In this document: positions 1 through 9,357 of the stretch, piece after piece
Layout of the letters: every line of letters begins with the position of its first letter
How positions within the stretch are numbered: position 1 is the first letter of the stretch
Origin: Parachlamydia sp. AcF125
GTDB lineage: Bacteria > Chlamydiota > Chlamydiia > Chlamydiales > Parachlamydiaceae
Assembly: GCF_018342475.1 (NCBI RefSeq)
Contig: NZ_JAEMUD010000002.1
Location: 248,001-312,000, forward strand
Length of the DNA stretch: 64,000 bases
Reading direction: 5' to 3'
Notes under the pieces: model-generated
What the model saw: the letters and a program-made list of their open reading frames with translations, nothing else
Told to the model about the DNA's origin: nothing
Databases searched by the model: none
Translations under genes and position numbers: made by a program

Positions 1-179
1 ATATTCCAGCGCTAGAGGCTTGATTACTAAAATAGGCGATCAGGGGATGTTCAAACCTAATGCAAAACTCTCGATAGGTCAAGAAATGCTAAGGTGATCG
101 AGCTTGGAGAAAGCGATAGATCGGGAACTTATTAAAATTGATGTCCTCAGGAGCGTCAAAATTTAGACGAGGAAGCTAT

Positions 180-540
180 TCGCTTAGTCTCTCAAAGCCT
201 CTTTTTGAGAGATCCTTTGCTGCAAAATATAAGAGATAATGGACAAAAAGCTCTAATAGTGGACACTACAGGGGCATTCATCAAAAGATTTTACAAAGAG
301 GGTCGAGACATCATCCTCAATCCTTTCGATGAAAGAGGGCTGAAATGGCATCCTTACGGTTGCAGAAATTACCGAATGTTTTCCAAGTGTTTCATTTGCT
401 TTTCGGGAAGAATTCAACCTGCAAGCCGCTTTTAGAGCTTTCTAGGAAACTTTATAGCCGAGAGAGTCAGCGGCACAGAAGTTTATGGGTTCATTTGAGA
501 GAAAACCACAATGGAACTTGCGGCAGATGCGCGGCATAGA
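180..540 (+). pseudogene. TraD/VirD4-type conjugation coupling protein, decayed fragment
   Basis: From about 205 to 355 one frame reads as a coupling-protein segment: an AL(I)VD strand followed by a motif with the core ILNPFDERGLKWHPY. This resembles the region just after Walker A in TraD/TraG-type ATPases, where the consensus is roughly viyDp.Gefv..fy.p..DiilNPfD.R...W. After about 355 the likely continuation moves to another frame and meets stop codons near 440 and 455. Nothing upstream in the first 180 bases gives the Walker A portion. Full coupling proteins are usually 550-750 residues, so this is a small dead remnant. Chromosomal F-like tra islands are known from Protochlamydia-type genomes, which makes a decayed island plausible; the sequence shows only this scrap. 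Confidence 0.55.
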
Positions 541-705
541 ACTTTTCGAAATTACAGTAAGCTGCATTGCCCTTGTTAAAGTCGCTGATCCAAGTAAACG
601 GTTGGTACTAAAGTTCAAAGAAGCTGCCTATTCCTTTTCCTTTCGTCCTAATTGCTTAGAGTGAATAACTTAAGGATCCAATTCTGCTCTCCTATCAACG
701 AAGGG

Positions 706-734
706 TTGACCTGAATTTTGTTAAATTATATATA
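706..734 (+). promoter_or_regulatory. Candidate sigma70-type promoter of the ankyrin gene
   Basis: TTGACC at 706-711 and TATATA at 729-734 are separated by 17 bases, and the downstream stretch is AT-rich. The site lies about 95 bases ahead of the ATG at 831, which would leave a longish leader. The rest of 541-830 shows no gene I can recognise. Judged by eye only. Confidence 0.4.
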
Positions 735-830
735 GTGTTATAAAATTTTTCCAAAATGGACGCAAAAAAACAAATAGATAGGGAATACCGCATTAGCGAG
801 TAGGAACGGGGTAACACAAGGAATAAGGGT

Positions 831-3800
831 ATGATGTTAGACGTAGGCGGATATGACAGAAGAGATTTTTATCATGCGGGAGAGGTAGACGCAACAGAAT
901 CAAGTTCTTTATCACCCCGAATAGCGCGCAAAAATTTGGCTCCAGAAGTGAGAGAATACCAATTAGATGAAAATCTTGCCGTAAAGCGCTTCGTAATAAA
1001 TGATCTAGCAAAAAATTTGATTGGTCAAGCTCTTAAAAGCGGGACATTGCACCCAATTGAAAAAGATTTATTTGAAGCTGCCTTTAAAGAATTATCCAAA
1101 AAACCTTCTAGCGAGGCTTTTTTAAAAACTGAACGGAAAAGCTTTCCAGCCAATGTGGTGCTTGTAGATACTTTTGTTAGAGAAAACGATAAAATTAAAA
1201 ACGACAGTGGGAAACCATCTACTCACACCATTTGCCTATGGAAAAAAAAAGAAAATTCTTTCTTGCTGATCGACCCCACTAATTCAAGTTTTACCCAAGA
1301 TTTTGAACGCATTTTAGAAGGTGAGTTCCGGGGCGTTCAGATAGAAATAAACCGACCTAATAAAGGAAAGTTTTACGCTTCAAATCTTGCTTGTCCTTTA
1401 ATAGGAACTGAGCCCGATAAATTTAGAGATTGCATTGACATTGCCCTTAAAATTGCATTTAAGCTAAATGAATCTCACTTAGAATTGGGGTTCAATGGAT
1501 TCACCTTGGAAGCAGACCTTAAGAAAATACAAACTAGCATCAACATTTTGTCCAATCAAAGTGCGGTTAATGAAGAGACATTAGGGAAAGCTAATGCTAT
1601 ATCTTTAAGAGAGTTACAAAGCTCAAATTCAGAAGAAAAAGAACGCGCCCTAAAATTATTAAAGGATAATAAAGAATATATAAAGTCATTAGAAATTCAA
1701 ACGTTACAAGATTTAGAAGATTTGGATAAGGAACGAGAAAAATTAGGTAGGGGCCTGGATGAACTTTTGGAAAGAAACGAGCCAACTTTAAAAATTATTG
1801 GCAGGATTTCGTTTTCTAAATTTAATAAACTTAATCAACTTCAAGATAAAATTGACGAGCTTAACCGAGAACTTGCTGAAGCGCAGGCGTTCCCTAACTT
1901 AAAAATAACACTTGGTAAAGGAGATAAAACAGAGGATTTTTCCAAATTTATTGTAAATGAGGAAGGACACACAGGATTGCATATAGCTGCTAATAACGGG
2001 GAAAATGAGAAAGTTAAAAATTTTCTAGATACGTATAAGAAAGATCAGAAATTAATTGGTTTAAGAGATAAGTACGGCCAGACAGCTTTGCACTGGGCAG
2101 CAGCCAAAGGTAAAGCAGTAGCAGCTGATCTGCTTATTAAAGCAATGTCTCCTGAAGACATTGTTAAACCAACATTTGAACACAAAACTACCGCATTGCA
2201 TTTTGCTATTCACCATGGGGATAATGAAATATTAAAAAAATTAGTGAAGAGAAAGATTTCTGATCTTTATAACATGGTCGATAAATACGGCCAAACAGCT
2301 TTGCACTGGGCAGTCGTTAAAGGCAATGTGGAGGCAGCTAGGTTGCTTATTGAGGTAATGACAGAAGAGGCAATCACTAAGCAGCTGCTTGAAGATGGCA
2401 CTACAGCCTTACATGGGGCTGCTTGTAATAGCCATACTGGAATAATCGAGGCCTTAGTAGCTAATAAACGGTTTCCAAACATTTACGGCATGGTTGATAA
2501 ACGCGGCTGTACAGCCTTGCATTGGGTTGCCAACAAAGGCAATGCAGAAGCTGCTAGGTTGCTTATTGAGGTGATGACAGAAGAGGAAATCGCCAAACAG
2601 GTGCTCGAATATGGCACTACCGCCTTACATGAGGCTGCTTATGAAGGCCATACTGAAGTAGCCAAAGTTTTACTAGCAGAGGAAAAGTGCCAAAAGCTCT
2701 ACGGTATGGTTGATAAAAATGGTTGTACAGCCTTGCATGGGGCCGCTTACAAGGGCCATACTGAAATAGTCAAAATCTTAATAGCAGAGGAAAAGTGCCA
2801 AAAGCTCTATGGCATGGTTGATAAAAATGGTTGTACAGCTTTATATGGGGCAGCTTGTAACGGCCACGCAGAGGTAGCTAGGCTGCTTATTGAGATAATG
2901 GCAGAAGAAGAAATCGCTAAACAAACATCTGAACATGGCACTACCGCCTTACACGAGGCAGCTTACAAGGGCCGTACTGAGGTAGTCAAAGTTTTACTAG
3001 CAGAGGAAAAGTGCCAAAAGCTCTACGGTATGGTTGATAAAAATGGTTGTACAGCCTTGCATGGGGCTGCTTGTAACGGCCACGCAGAGGTAGCTAGGTT
3101 GCTTATTGAGATAATGGCAGAAGAGGAAATCGCTAAACAAACATCTGAACATGGCACTACCGCCTTACACGAGGCAGCTTACAAGGGCCGTACTGAGGTA
3201 GTCAAAGTTTTACTAGCAGAGGAAAAGTGCCAAAAGCTCTACGGTATGGTTGATAAAAATGGTTGTACAGCCTTGCATGGGGCTGCTTGTAACGGCCACG
3301 CAGAGGTAGCTAGGTTGCTTATTGAGATAATGGCAGAAGAGGAAATCGCTAAACAAGCATCTGAACATGGCACTACCGCCTTACACGAGGCAGCTTACAA
3401 GGGCTGTACTGAGGTAGTCAAAGTTTTACTAGCAGAGGAAAAGTGCCAAAAGCTCTATGGCATGGTTGATAAACGCGGCTTTACAGCCTTGCATGGGGCT
3501 GCTTGCAATGGTCACGCAGAGGTAGTTAGGTTGCTTATTGAGGTAATGGCAGAAGAGGAAATCGCTAAACAAGCATCTGAGCTTGGTACCACTGTCTTAC
3601 ACGAGGCAGCTTACAAGGGCCATACTGAAATAGTCAAAGTTTTACTAGCAGAAGAAAAGAGTCAAAAGCTCTATGGCATGGTTGATAAAAATGACAGCAC
3701 AGCCTTACATGGGGCTGCTTACAATGGACATATTGAGATAGTCAAAGTTTTACTGGCTGAGGAAAAGTGCCAAAAACTCTGCCGTATGGTTGATAAACGA

Positions 3801-4139
3801 GGCTGCACAGCTTTACATTTTGCAGCAGACAACGGCCACGCAGAGGCAGCTAGGTTACTTATTGGAAGAATGAGCGAAAAGCAAATCACAAAGCAAAACT
3901 TTGCAGTTGGTGCTACTGCGTTACATATAGCTGTTTTTAAAGGCTATAATGAAATAGTTGAAGCTTTAGTAACTGAGAAAAAGTTTCCAAGCCTTTACGG
4001 CATGGTTGATAAACGCGGTCGGACAGCCTTGCAACTTGCAAAAGTCTCGGGCAATACGGAGGCAGCTAGATTGCTTGCTGAGATAGGAGAAGAAGATGAA
4101 ATTGCTAAACAAACATCCGAACACTCTAATACTGCATGA
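831..4139 (+). CDS. Ankyrin-repeat protein with possible CE-clan cysteine protease/acyltransferase N-domain
   Basis: This 1102-residue protein has no signal peptide. Residues about 100-210 carry a candidate catalytic set: His132 in the motif STHTICLW, Asp148 in FLLIDPTN and Cys201 in KFRDCIDIA. The order H-D-C and the spacings of 16 and 53 residues are very close to Ulp1/SENP-type proteases (human SENP1 H533, D550, C603), and an Asp precedes the Cys as in that family. The usual oxyanion Gln about six residues before Cys is not evident. Residues about 230-360 are charged and probably coiled coil. From about residue 378 to the end there are some 18-20 ankyrin-type units with TALH cores, several nearly identical. 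Ankyrin-fused enzymes are typical effectors of amoeba symbionts, so a role inside the host cell, perhaps on ubiquitin-like proteins, is inferred. The ATG at 831 follows an AAGGAATAAGGG stretch. The enzymatic reading is a hypothesis; the ankyrin call is firm. Confidence 0.85.
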   Translation: MMLDVGGYDRRDFYHAGEVDATESSSLSPRIARKNLAPEVREYQLDENLAVKRFVINDLAKNLIGQALKSGTLHPIEKDLFEAAFKELSKKPSSEAFLKTERKSFPANVVLVDTFVRENDKIKNDSGKPSTHTICLWKKKENSFLLIDPTNSSFTQDFERILEGEFRGVQIEINRPNKGKFYASNLACPLIGTEPDKFRDCIDIALKIAFKLNESHLELGFNGFTLEADLKKIQTSINILSNQSAVNEETLGKANAISLRELQSSNSEEKERALKLLKDNKEYIKSLEIQTLQDLEDLDKEREKLGRGLDELLERNEPTLKIIGRISFSKFNKLNQLQDKIDELNRELAEAQAFPNLKITLGKGDKTEDFSKFIVNEEGHTGLHIAANNGENEKVKNFLDTYKKDQKLIGLRDKYGQTALHWAAAKGKAVAADLLIKAMSPEDIVKPTFEHKTTALHFAIHHGDNEILKKLVKRKISDLYNMVDKYGQTALHWAVVKGNVEAARLLIEVMTEEAITKQLLEDGTTALHGAACNSHTGIIEALVANKRFPNIYGMVDKRGCTALHWVANKGNAEAARLLIEVMTEEEIAKQVLEYGTTALHEAAYEGHTEVAKVLLAEEKCQKLYGMVDKNGCTALHGAAYKGHTEIVKILIAEEKCQKLYGMVDKNGCTALYGAACNGHAEVARLLIEIMAEEEIAKQTSEHGTTALHEAAYKGRTEVVKVLLAEEKCQKLYGMVDKNGCTALHGAACNGHAEVARLLIEIMAEEEIAKQTSEHGTTALHEAAYKGRTEVVKVLLAEEKCQKLYGMVDKNGCTALHGAACNGHAEVARLLIEIMAEEEIAKQASEHGTTALHEAAYKGCTEVVKVLLAEEKCQKLYGMVDKRGFTALHGAACNGHAEVVRLLIEVMAEEEIAKQASELGTTVLHEAAYKGHTEIVKVLLAEEKSQKLYGMVDKNDSTALHGAAYNGHIEIVKVLLAEEKCQKLCRMVDKRGCTALHFAADNGHAEAARLLIGRMSEKQITKQNFAVGATALHIAVFKGYNEIVEALVTEKKFPSLYGMVDKRGRTALQLAKVSGNTEAARLLAEIGEEDEIAKQTSEHSNTA
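2853..3500 (+). repeat. 216-bp near-identical tandem repeats inside the ankyrin gene
   Basis: The block starting GCTTGTAACGGCCACGCAG recurs at 2853, 3069 and 3285, an exact 216-bp period (72 residues, two ankyrin units), with only scattered base changes. The third copy ends near 3500, where the sequence diverges. Such identity suggests recent unequal recombination or gene conversion within the array, and copy number may vary between strains. Confidence 0.85.
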
Positions 4140-4320
4140 CATTTATCTATTTACTGCACTAATAGTGGAATAGTAAACCTTTTTATAGAAAAAATTCTAG
4201 TGCTTATTAATCTATCTGATAGGAACGGTTGGAAAGTGTTAAATTGGCAAAAGGCAAAGGTTAAACATTCCTTCACTCCCTTTCTAAAGTGCAAGCTCGC
4301 CATGTGTGACTGAGCCTACC

Positions 4321-4362
4321 GGATTATCTAAGAGGTGTCATAAGAAGTCTTTTAGATAATCC
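4321..4362. repeat. Inverted repeat, possible terminator or IS end
   Basis: GGATTATCTAA at 4321-4331 is perfectly complementary to TTAGATAATCC at 4352-4362, with a 20-base loop. It lies about 180 bases after the ankyrin gene and directly before an IS256-like relic. No T-run follows, so it may be a mobile-element end rather than a terminator. Confidence 0.4.
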
Positions 4363-4363
4363 T

Positions 4364-4404
4364 GTATAAATATAGTTAAACGATAGATAAATTTTATCTT
4401 TCCC
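4364..4404 (+). mobile_element. Relic of an IS256-type left end
   Basis: About 40 bases beginning GTATAAATATAGT and containing TAGATAAATTTTAT match, with few differences, the leader just inside the left end of the IS256-family element at 42511-42550. The outermost part of the terminal repeat is not recognisable here. I read it as a leftover of an older related insertion. Confidence 0.5.
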
Positions 4405-4459
4405 CTCATTTCTCGACTAATGAAATTAGTTTATTTTTCCTTTTCTTTTTCTACCTTTT

Positions 4460-4572
4460 CTACCTGTTTTTATAGCGGTTGGAGATGTACTTGAACTGCT
4501 TCAAACTGCCGATAATATTTCCATTAAGCACACGTTCACGGTAAAGTTGGCGATTATTCTGTTGCCCTCCTT
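4460..4572 (-). pseudogene. C-terminal fragment of an IS5-type transposase
   Basis: Read on the minus strand this stretch gives RQLYRERVLNGNIIGSLKQF followed by KYISNRYKNR and a stop. That resembles the extreme C-terminus of IS5-type DDE transposases, whose consensus is roughly ENrvlneHiIgmlKrFkils.rYRnRrkrf. A stop codon in frame directly upstream and the absence of the catalytic core show it is only a tail. The family call rests on memory of the consensus. Confidence 0.5.
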
Positions 4573-4828
4573 ATTCTCGCGTGTGTTTTAGGGCCCACAA
4601 GTCGTGCATTTTCCGGGCCGAGCTTCTTTTTCCTTCCGCTATTAAAAATTCTGCTTTTTATAGATTAATTTAAAATATCTACCAACTTATTGGATATAGA
4701 TCGCTTGGATAGCCTTAAGAGCATGAAATTTTCGCCATCTAAGTTTTATTATTTTCAATTTCATAGCATCTCGCACACCTAAATAAAGCGAGTGTACTAG
4801 AAGAATTTAATTTCGAAAGCCCTCTCGT

Positions 4829-6982
4829 TTATTCTTCTGTTGCATTTAAGGATTCGGGCATAGATAGAATCCGCACATCGTGCTGCGGATAAGGCATGGT
4901 AATATGATGCTCTCGCAAAACAGTCTCAATGATCTCGAGATAAGTGGAAAACATATTTTTACGCGCAGCTCGTTGGTCAATCCACACGGCTAATTCCAGC
5001 TTCATGCCATACTCTCCAAAACCGGTCAAAAAAACAGCCGGTTCTGGAATCCCTGTTTTCAAAAGAGTCATCGGTTCTTTTTTGGCTGCGGCGGTAATTA
5101 ACTCTCTTACCCGCTCTTTGTCCGTTCCATAGGCTACGCTAAAAGGGATGTGGAGTTGTTTAAAAGGATCGCTTAAGGTCCAATTGGTCACTTTAGTGGT
5201 GACAAGCTCTGCATTGGGCACCAATACCTCGATGCCGTCACCTGTGCGTAAAATCGTGCTGCGCACATTGATGGCGCGCACTTCTCCTATTACGCCGTTT
5301 TCAAGCTGTACCACATCGCCAATTTTTAAATTGCTTTCAAATAAAATGATCAAGCCAGAAACAAAGTTGTTAAAAATAGATTGCAACCCAAATCCCAATC
5401 CCACGCCGAGAGCTCCCGCAACCAACAAAAGATTGGAGAAATCAAAGCCAATCGACGAAAAAGCAACCAGGGTTCCAACTAAAAGAATGAGGTAATAGAT
5501 CAATCGATTGACTCGATAAAGAACTGACTGTTGCACGCCCCGTCTTTTCTCTCCTAAGGTGGTGAGAGCTCTCACTACCAAATTGGATATCCAAAACGTT
5601 AAAAATAAAATAGTTATGAAGCGAAGAATAGAAAAAATCGTGACAGGATAATTTCCCACATAAAAAAGGGTATGCCCCATCGAATCCACGAGTGAGCTAT
5701 AAGTAGAAGTTAAGTAAGAAAAAAGGCCTTTAATCCACTCGGGATGGTAAGCCAGGAGCGGGGAGACATTTTCTTCAAAACTTTCCAATAAAAAAGAGGC
5801 ATCGGATAGTTCGCTTTCGAGATTGGAGATTTGCTGGAGGTTTTTTTTCCCTAGATTCACCAGCTGGTCGTGCAGCTGGCGCATATCCTCGCCATGGTTT
5901 TCAGGAGCCGGCTCTTTTAAGCATAAAATTTGCTCATTTCGTTGGGTAATTCCCTCGGCGCGTTTACGCCATTCGCTGAAAACTTTTTCATAGTCATTTA
6001 AGAGGGTTTTCCATTTTTTTCTTTCCTCGTCGAAAGTGGCGAGTGTATTTTCGTCGGGAGTGTGGGTCACTAATTGGGACAAATTGAGGAGTAAGGCTGT
6101 TTGAATATAGCGAAGCTGCGCCCCGGCCTCTTCAATGGCGGCGCTAAATCCTTGTAAAATGTTGAGCTGCTTTTTGACTTCAGGGGGGTTGCAAGAATTT
6201 AGCAAGGAAGCTGTCATAAAGCTTGCATCTTTTGTGCTTAAAATTTGCTTCTTTTCTTCCCACTCTTTTTGAGCAGCTAACATTTGGTGTTCAAATTTAG
6301 AGACTTCGGTATGGCTGCTCACCAGATGCTGCTTGGCATAGTCTTCTTCATTTTTGCGCAGGCCTAAAGCCGTTTTGACCGTCTCATAATTTTGGTTGAG
6401 AATTTCTAAGTCTTTTTTGTTAGCTTCTAATTCCATGCGGGCGGCTATCCATTCTAAGCCTTGCAGAAATTTAGCTTCAGAATAAGGGGAGGACCTGTCA
6501 TAATTCACCACAAGTTTGTCGACTTTTTCTTGAATTTTTTGTACCAGTTGGGTTTTTTGATCCCGATCTTCTTCTGTGATTTTCATTTCTATGCGGTTTT
6601 TTCTTAGGGCGTGGTGAATATCCACTAAACGATCGATGGAATAAGTCGACGCTATAGGAGCCGCAATTTCGGTAGGTTTTGCTTTTACCGCCGTCTCTTT
6701 TAGATTTTGGAAATGGTTTTTAATGCTTTCCAGTAATTTTTGAGCCTCTTCTTGATTTTCGGGGGAGAGATTGCCAATTTGTTTTTTTAAGGTGGTAAAA
6801 AAATCTTCCCCATAACTCGGCTGCGCATTGTTTGCACGCTCAAAGTCATCCCACCATTTAGAAGAAAGGTTAGCTGGATCGAGAATTTCGGTGCGTGGAG
6901 AAGCCTCTGGATCATTTGCCGCTAGCGACCCAAGGGCTAAGGAAAAAATCAAGTAAAGAGGAAGAAAAAAACGCATGCTCAT
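4829..6982 (-). CDS. MscS-family mechanosensitive channel with large periplasmic N-domain
   Basis: This 717-residue protein begins with a hydrophobic signal-like segment (FFLPLYLIFSLALGSLAAND). About 400 mostly charged, coiled-coil-rich residues follow, probably periplasmic. Around residues 440-520 there are two or three membrane segments. The diagnostic MscS pore helix is the Gly/Ala-rich segment AGALGVGLGFGLQSIFNNF at about 522-545, followed by the beta domain with IGDVVQLENGVIGEVRAI and VPNAELVTTKVTNW. The size and layout resemble the larger MscK/MscM-like branch rather than the small MscS. Such channels release solutes on sudden osmotic downshift. The start may be Met1 or Met3. It stands alone, divergent from tex. 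Confidence 0.9.
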   Translation of the reverse strand: MSMRFFLPLYLIFSLALGSLAANDPEASPRTEILDPANLSSKWWDDFERANNAQPSYGEDFFTTLKKQIGNLSPENQEEAQKLLESIKNHFQNLKETAVKAKPTEIAAPIASTYSIDRLVDIHHALRKNRIEMKITEEDRDQKTQLVQKIQEKVDKLVVNYDRSSPYSEAKFLQGLEWIAARMELEANKKDLEILNQNYETVKTALGLRKNEEDYAKQHLVSSHTEVSKFEHQMLAAQKEWEEKKQILSTKDASFMTASLLNSCNPPEVKKQLNILQGFSAAIEEAGAQLRYIQTALLLNLSQLVTHTPDENTLATFDEERKKWKTLLNDYEKVFSEWRKRAEGITQRNEQILCLKEPAPENHGEDMRQLHDQLVNLGKKNLQQISNLESELSDASFLLESFEENVSPLLAYHPEWIKGLFSYLTSTYSSLVDSMGHTLFYVGNYPVTIFSILRFITILFLTFWISNLVVRALTTLGEKRRGVQQSVLYRVNRLIYYLILLVGTLVAFSSIGFDFSNLLLVAGALGVGLGFGLQSIFNNFVSGLIILFESNLKIGDVVQLENGVIGEVRAINVRSTILRTGDGIEVLVPNAELVTTKVTNWTLSDPFKQLHIPFSVAYGTDKERVRELITAAAKKEPMTLLKTGIPEPAVFLTGFGEYGMKLELAVWIDQRAARKNMFSTYLEIIETVLREHHITMPYPQHDVRILSMPESLNATEE

Positions 6983-7101
6983 TACATTTTTAAATTTGTT
7001 TATTTAAATTATCCATTTAATTAGAAAAGCTGTGAAAGGTTGAAATTACAAAGCATTCCGCGTATACTTTTCTATTTCCCAAGAATAGGAGAATTAGCCT
7101 C

Positions 7102-9357
7102 ATGTTACAATATATTTTTGATCCAATTACACAATTAACCCAAGAACTTCAAATTCCAGCCCGCCATATTGCCGCTGTGATTGAACTTCTGCAAGCTGGA
7201 AATACGGTGCCTTTTATTGCGCGCTATCGAAAAGAAGCCACGGGAAATTTAGACGAAGTGCAGATCAGAGATATCCAGGAGCGATACCATTATTTAAAAG
7301 AACTAGAAGAGCGCAAGCAATCTATTCTTCAGTCGATCTCGGAACAAGGGAAATTAACGGATACCCTCAAAGCGCAAATTTTAGCATGCCAAACCAAAAA
7401 TGGATTAGAAGATCTCTATCTTCCTTATAAACCTAAAAGGCGCACGCGGGCCTCAATTGCTCGCGAAAAAGGGCTGGAACCTTTAGCAGAAAAGATTCTA
7501 GCTCAACCGATCGGAGAAGAAGCTCTGCAATTTGCTACTTCTTTTATTAACAGTGAAAAAGGGGTTGAAACCGCAGAAGATGCTTTTCAAGGTGCTCAAG
7601 ATATTGTGGCTGAACAAATTGCCGAAACAGCAACCATTCGAGCTTTAGTGAGGGAAGAATTTGCGACAAAAGGGGTCTTAGTTTGTCAGGTGGTTGAGGG
7701 TAAAGATCAAACAGCTACGAAGTATGAACAGTATTACCAGTATCAAGAGAAGATCGCCAACATCCCTTCCCACCGCTATCTTGCCATTAGAAGGGGTGAG
7801 CGGGAGGGAATATTAGACTTTTATCTGGAGGTAGAAGCCGCCCCTTTGTTAGGCGAAATTGGCCGCCTAGCCAGGCTAAACCCCGCTTCTTCTTATCATC
7901 CTTACCTCCAGGCGGCTATTGCAGATGGTTACAAACGGCTGCTTGTTCCTTCTGTGGAAACAGATTTGCGGGTGGAGTTGAAAGTAAAATCGGATCGGGA
8001 CGCCGTGCATATCTTTGCCGAGAATTTACGCAATCTTTTGCTCAGCGCTCCTTTAGGAGAGCATTGCGTGCTTGGGATCGACCCGGGGATGAGAACTGGC
8101 TGCAAATGCGCTACAATTGATGCCACTGGGAAATTCTTAGGAAATATGACGATTTATCCTTTCACAGGCGATAGCGAAAAAGCTGCCCGTGATTTTATGG
8201 CTTTTGTGGATAAATATACCCCCTTTGCCATTGCGATTGGCAACGGAACGGGTGGAAGGGAGACGGAAACCTTTGTGCGAAAAGTATTATCAGACTATAA
8301 TAAACATTCTATTTTAGTCGTTTCTATAAGTGAAGCGGGAGCGAGCGTGTATAGCGCCTCTGATGTCGCTCGTGAAGAATTTCCCGACCTCGATTTAACG
8401 GTGCGAGGCGCTATTTCGATTGCGCGCAGATTGCAGGATCCCTTGGCGGAATTGGTTAAAATTGATCCCAAAGCGATTGGCGTAGGGCAATATCAGCACG
8501 ACGTGTATCAACAACTTTTGCACGATCAGCTTAGCCAAGTGGTGGAAAGTTGCGTAAACCATGTAGGGGTAGAGCTCAATACAGCCAGTGCCTCGCTGCT
8601 TTCTTACGTTTCGGGCATTGGAGCCTCTGTCGCTGCAAAAATTGTGAAATACCGAGAGCAATTTGGGGCTTTTAAAAAACGGCAGCAGCTTTTATCTGTG
8701 CCTGGCGTAGGCCCTCGCACTTTCGAACAAGCGGCGGGTTTTTTGCGGATAAGAGGAGGAGAACATCCCCTAGATGCCTCTGCTGTGCATCCAGAACGTT
8801 ATTCGCTCGTTGAGCAAATGGCCCAAGATTTACAAACTCCTTTGCATGCGCTGTGTGCAAATGGGAATTTGGTTAAACAGATCGATTTAAACCGGTATGT
8901 GACCGATCAGGTGGGATTGCCTACCTTGAGAGATATCCTCGAAGAGCTTAAAAAGCCGGGTAGAGATCCTCGCGCCACGTTTGACTCTGTTAAATTTCGA
9001 GAAGATGTTTTGACATTGAAAGATTTAAAAGAAAAGATGCAGCTTGAAGGGATCGTGACGAATGTCACCGCCTTTGGCGCTTTTGTAGACATTGGGGTTC
9101 ATCAAGATGGCTTAATTCATATCTCTGAATTATCAGACCAATTTGTGAAAGATCCTTCCGAAGTGGTTAAAACAGGAGATAGAATTAAAGTGACTGTTTT
9201 AAGTGTAGATATAGAACGCAAGCGGATTGCATTGTCGGCACGCTCACAAGGGGGATCTTCATCCAAGCCTCCTTTAAACAAAGGAAAGGAGCCAACTAAG
9301 CAGGCTCTAAAACCCGCATCTAAAAAATTCTCTAACAACCCATTTGCCAATTTATGA
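7102..9357 (+). CDS. tex: RNA-binding transcription accessory protein Tex
   Basis: This 751-residue protein is colinear with Tex/YhgF. The N-terminal helical domain contains the hallmark VPFIARYRKEATGNLDEVQI. A YqgF/RNase H-like domain begins near residue 324 (LGIDPGMRTGCK), helix-hairpin-helix motifs lie near 500-545 (VSGIGASVAAKI, VPGVGPRTFEQA), and an S1 RNA-binding domain spans about 650-718 (GIVTNVTAFGAFVDIGVHQD). A basic, low-complexity tail closes it. Tex binds nucleic acids and is linked to transcription in cells under stress; its exact role varies by species. A GGAG ribosome site precedes the ATG. The stop overlaps the waaA start (ATGA), so the two are probably translationally coupled. 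Confidence 0.96.
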   Translation: MLQYIFDPITQLTQELQIPARHIAAVIELLQAGNTVPFIARYRKEATGNLDEVQIRDIQERYHYLKELEERKQSILQSISEQGKLTDTLKAQILACQTKNGLEDLYLPYKPKRRTRASIAREKGLEPLAEKILAQPIGEEALQFATSFINSEKGVETAEDAFQGAQDIVAEQIAETATIRALVREEFATKGVLVCQVVEGKDQTATKYEQYYQYQEKIANIPSHRYLAIRRGEREGILDFYLEVEAAPLLGEIGRLARLNPASSYHPYLQAAIADGYKRLLVPSVETDLRVELKVKSDRDAVHIFAENLRNLLLSAPLGEHCVLGIDPGMRTGCKCATIDATGKFLGNMTIYPFTGDSEKAARDFMAFVDKYTPFAIAIGNGTGGRETETFVRKVLSDYNKHSILVVSISEAGASVYSASDVAREEFPDLDLTVRGAISIARRLQDPLAELVKIDPKAIGVGQYQHDVYQQLLHDQLSQVVESCVNHVGVELNTASASLLSYVSGIGASVAAKIVKYREQFGAFKKRQQLLSVPGVGPRTFEQAAGFLRIRGGEHPLDASAVHPERYSLVEQMAQDLQTPLHALCANGNLVKQIDLNRYVTDQVGLPTLRDILEELKKPGRDPRATFDSVKFREDVLTLKDLKEKMQLEGIVTNVTAFGAFVDIGVHQDGLIHISELSDQFVKDPSEVVKTGDRIKVTVLSVDIERKRIALSARSQGGSSSKPPLNKGKEPTKQALKPASKKFSNNPFANL

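Larger units (their letters stand above)
4140..4828. other. Intergenic stretch with insertion-sequence relics
   Basis: No intact gene is seen. The stretch contains an inverted repeat at 4321-4362, a relic matching the left end of the window's IS256-type element at 4364-4404, and the C-terminal fragment of another transposase on the minus strand at 4460-4572. The remaining bases up to the end of the channel gene show nothing I recognise. Confidence 0.6.
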
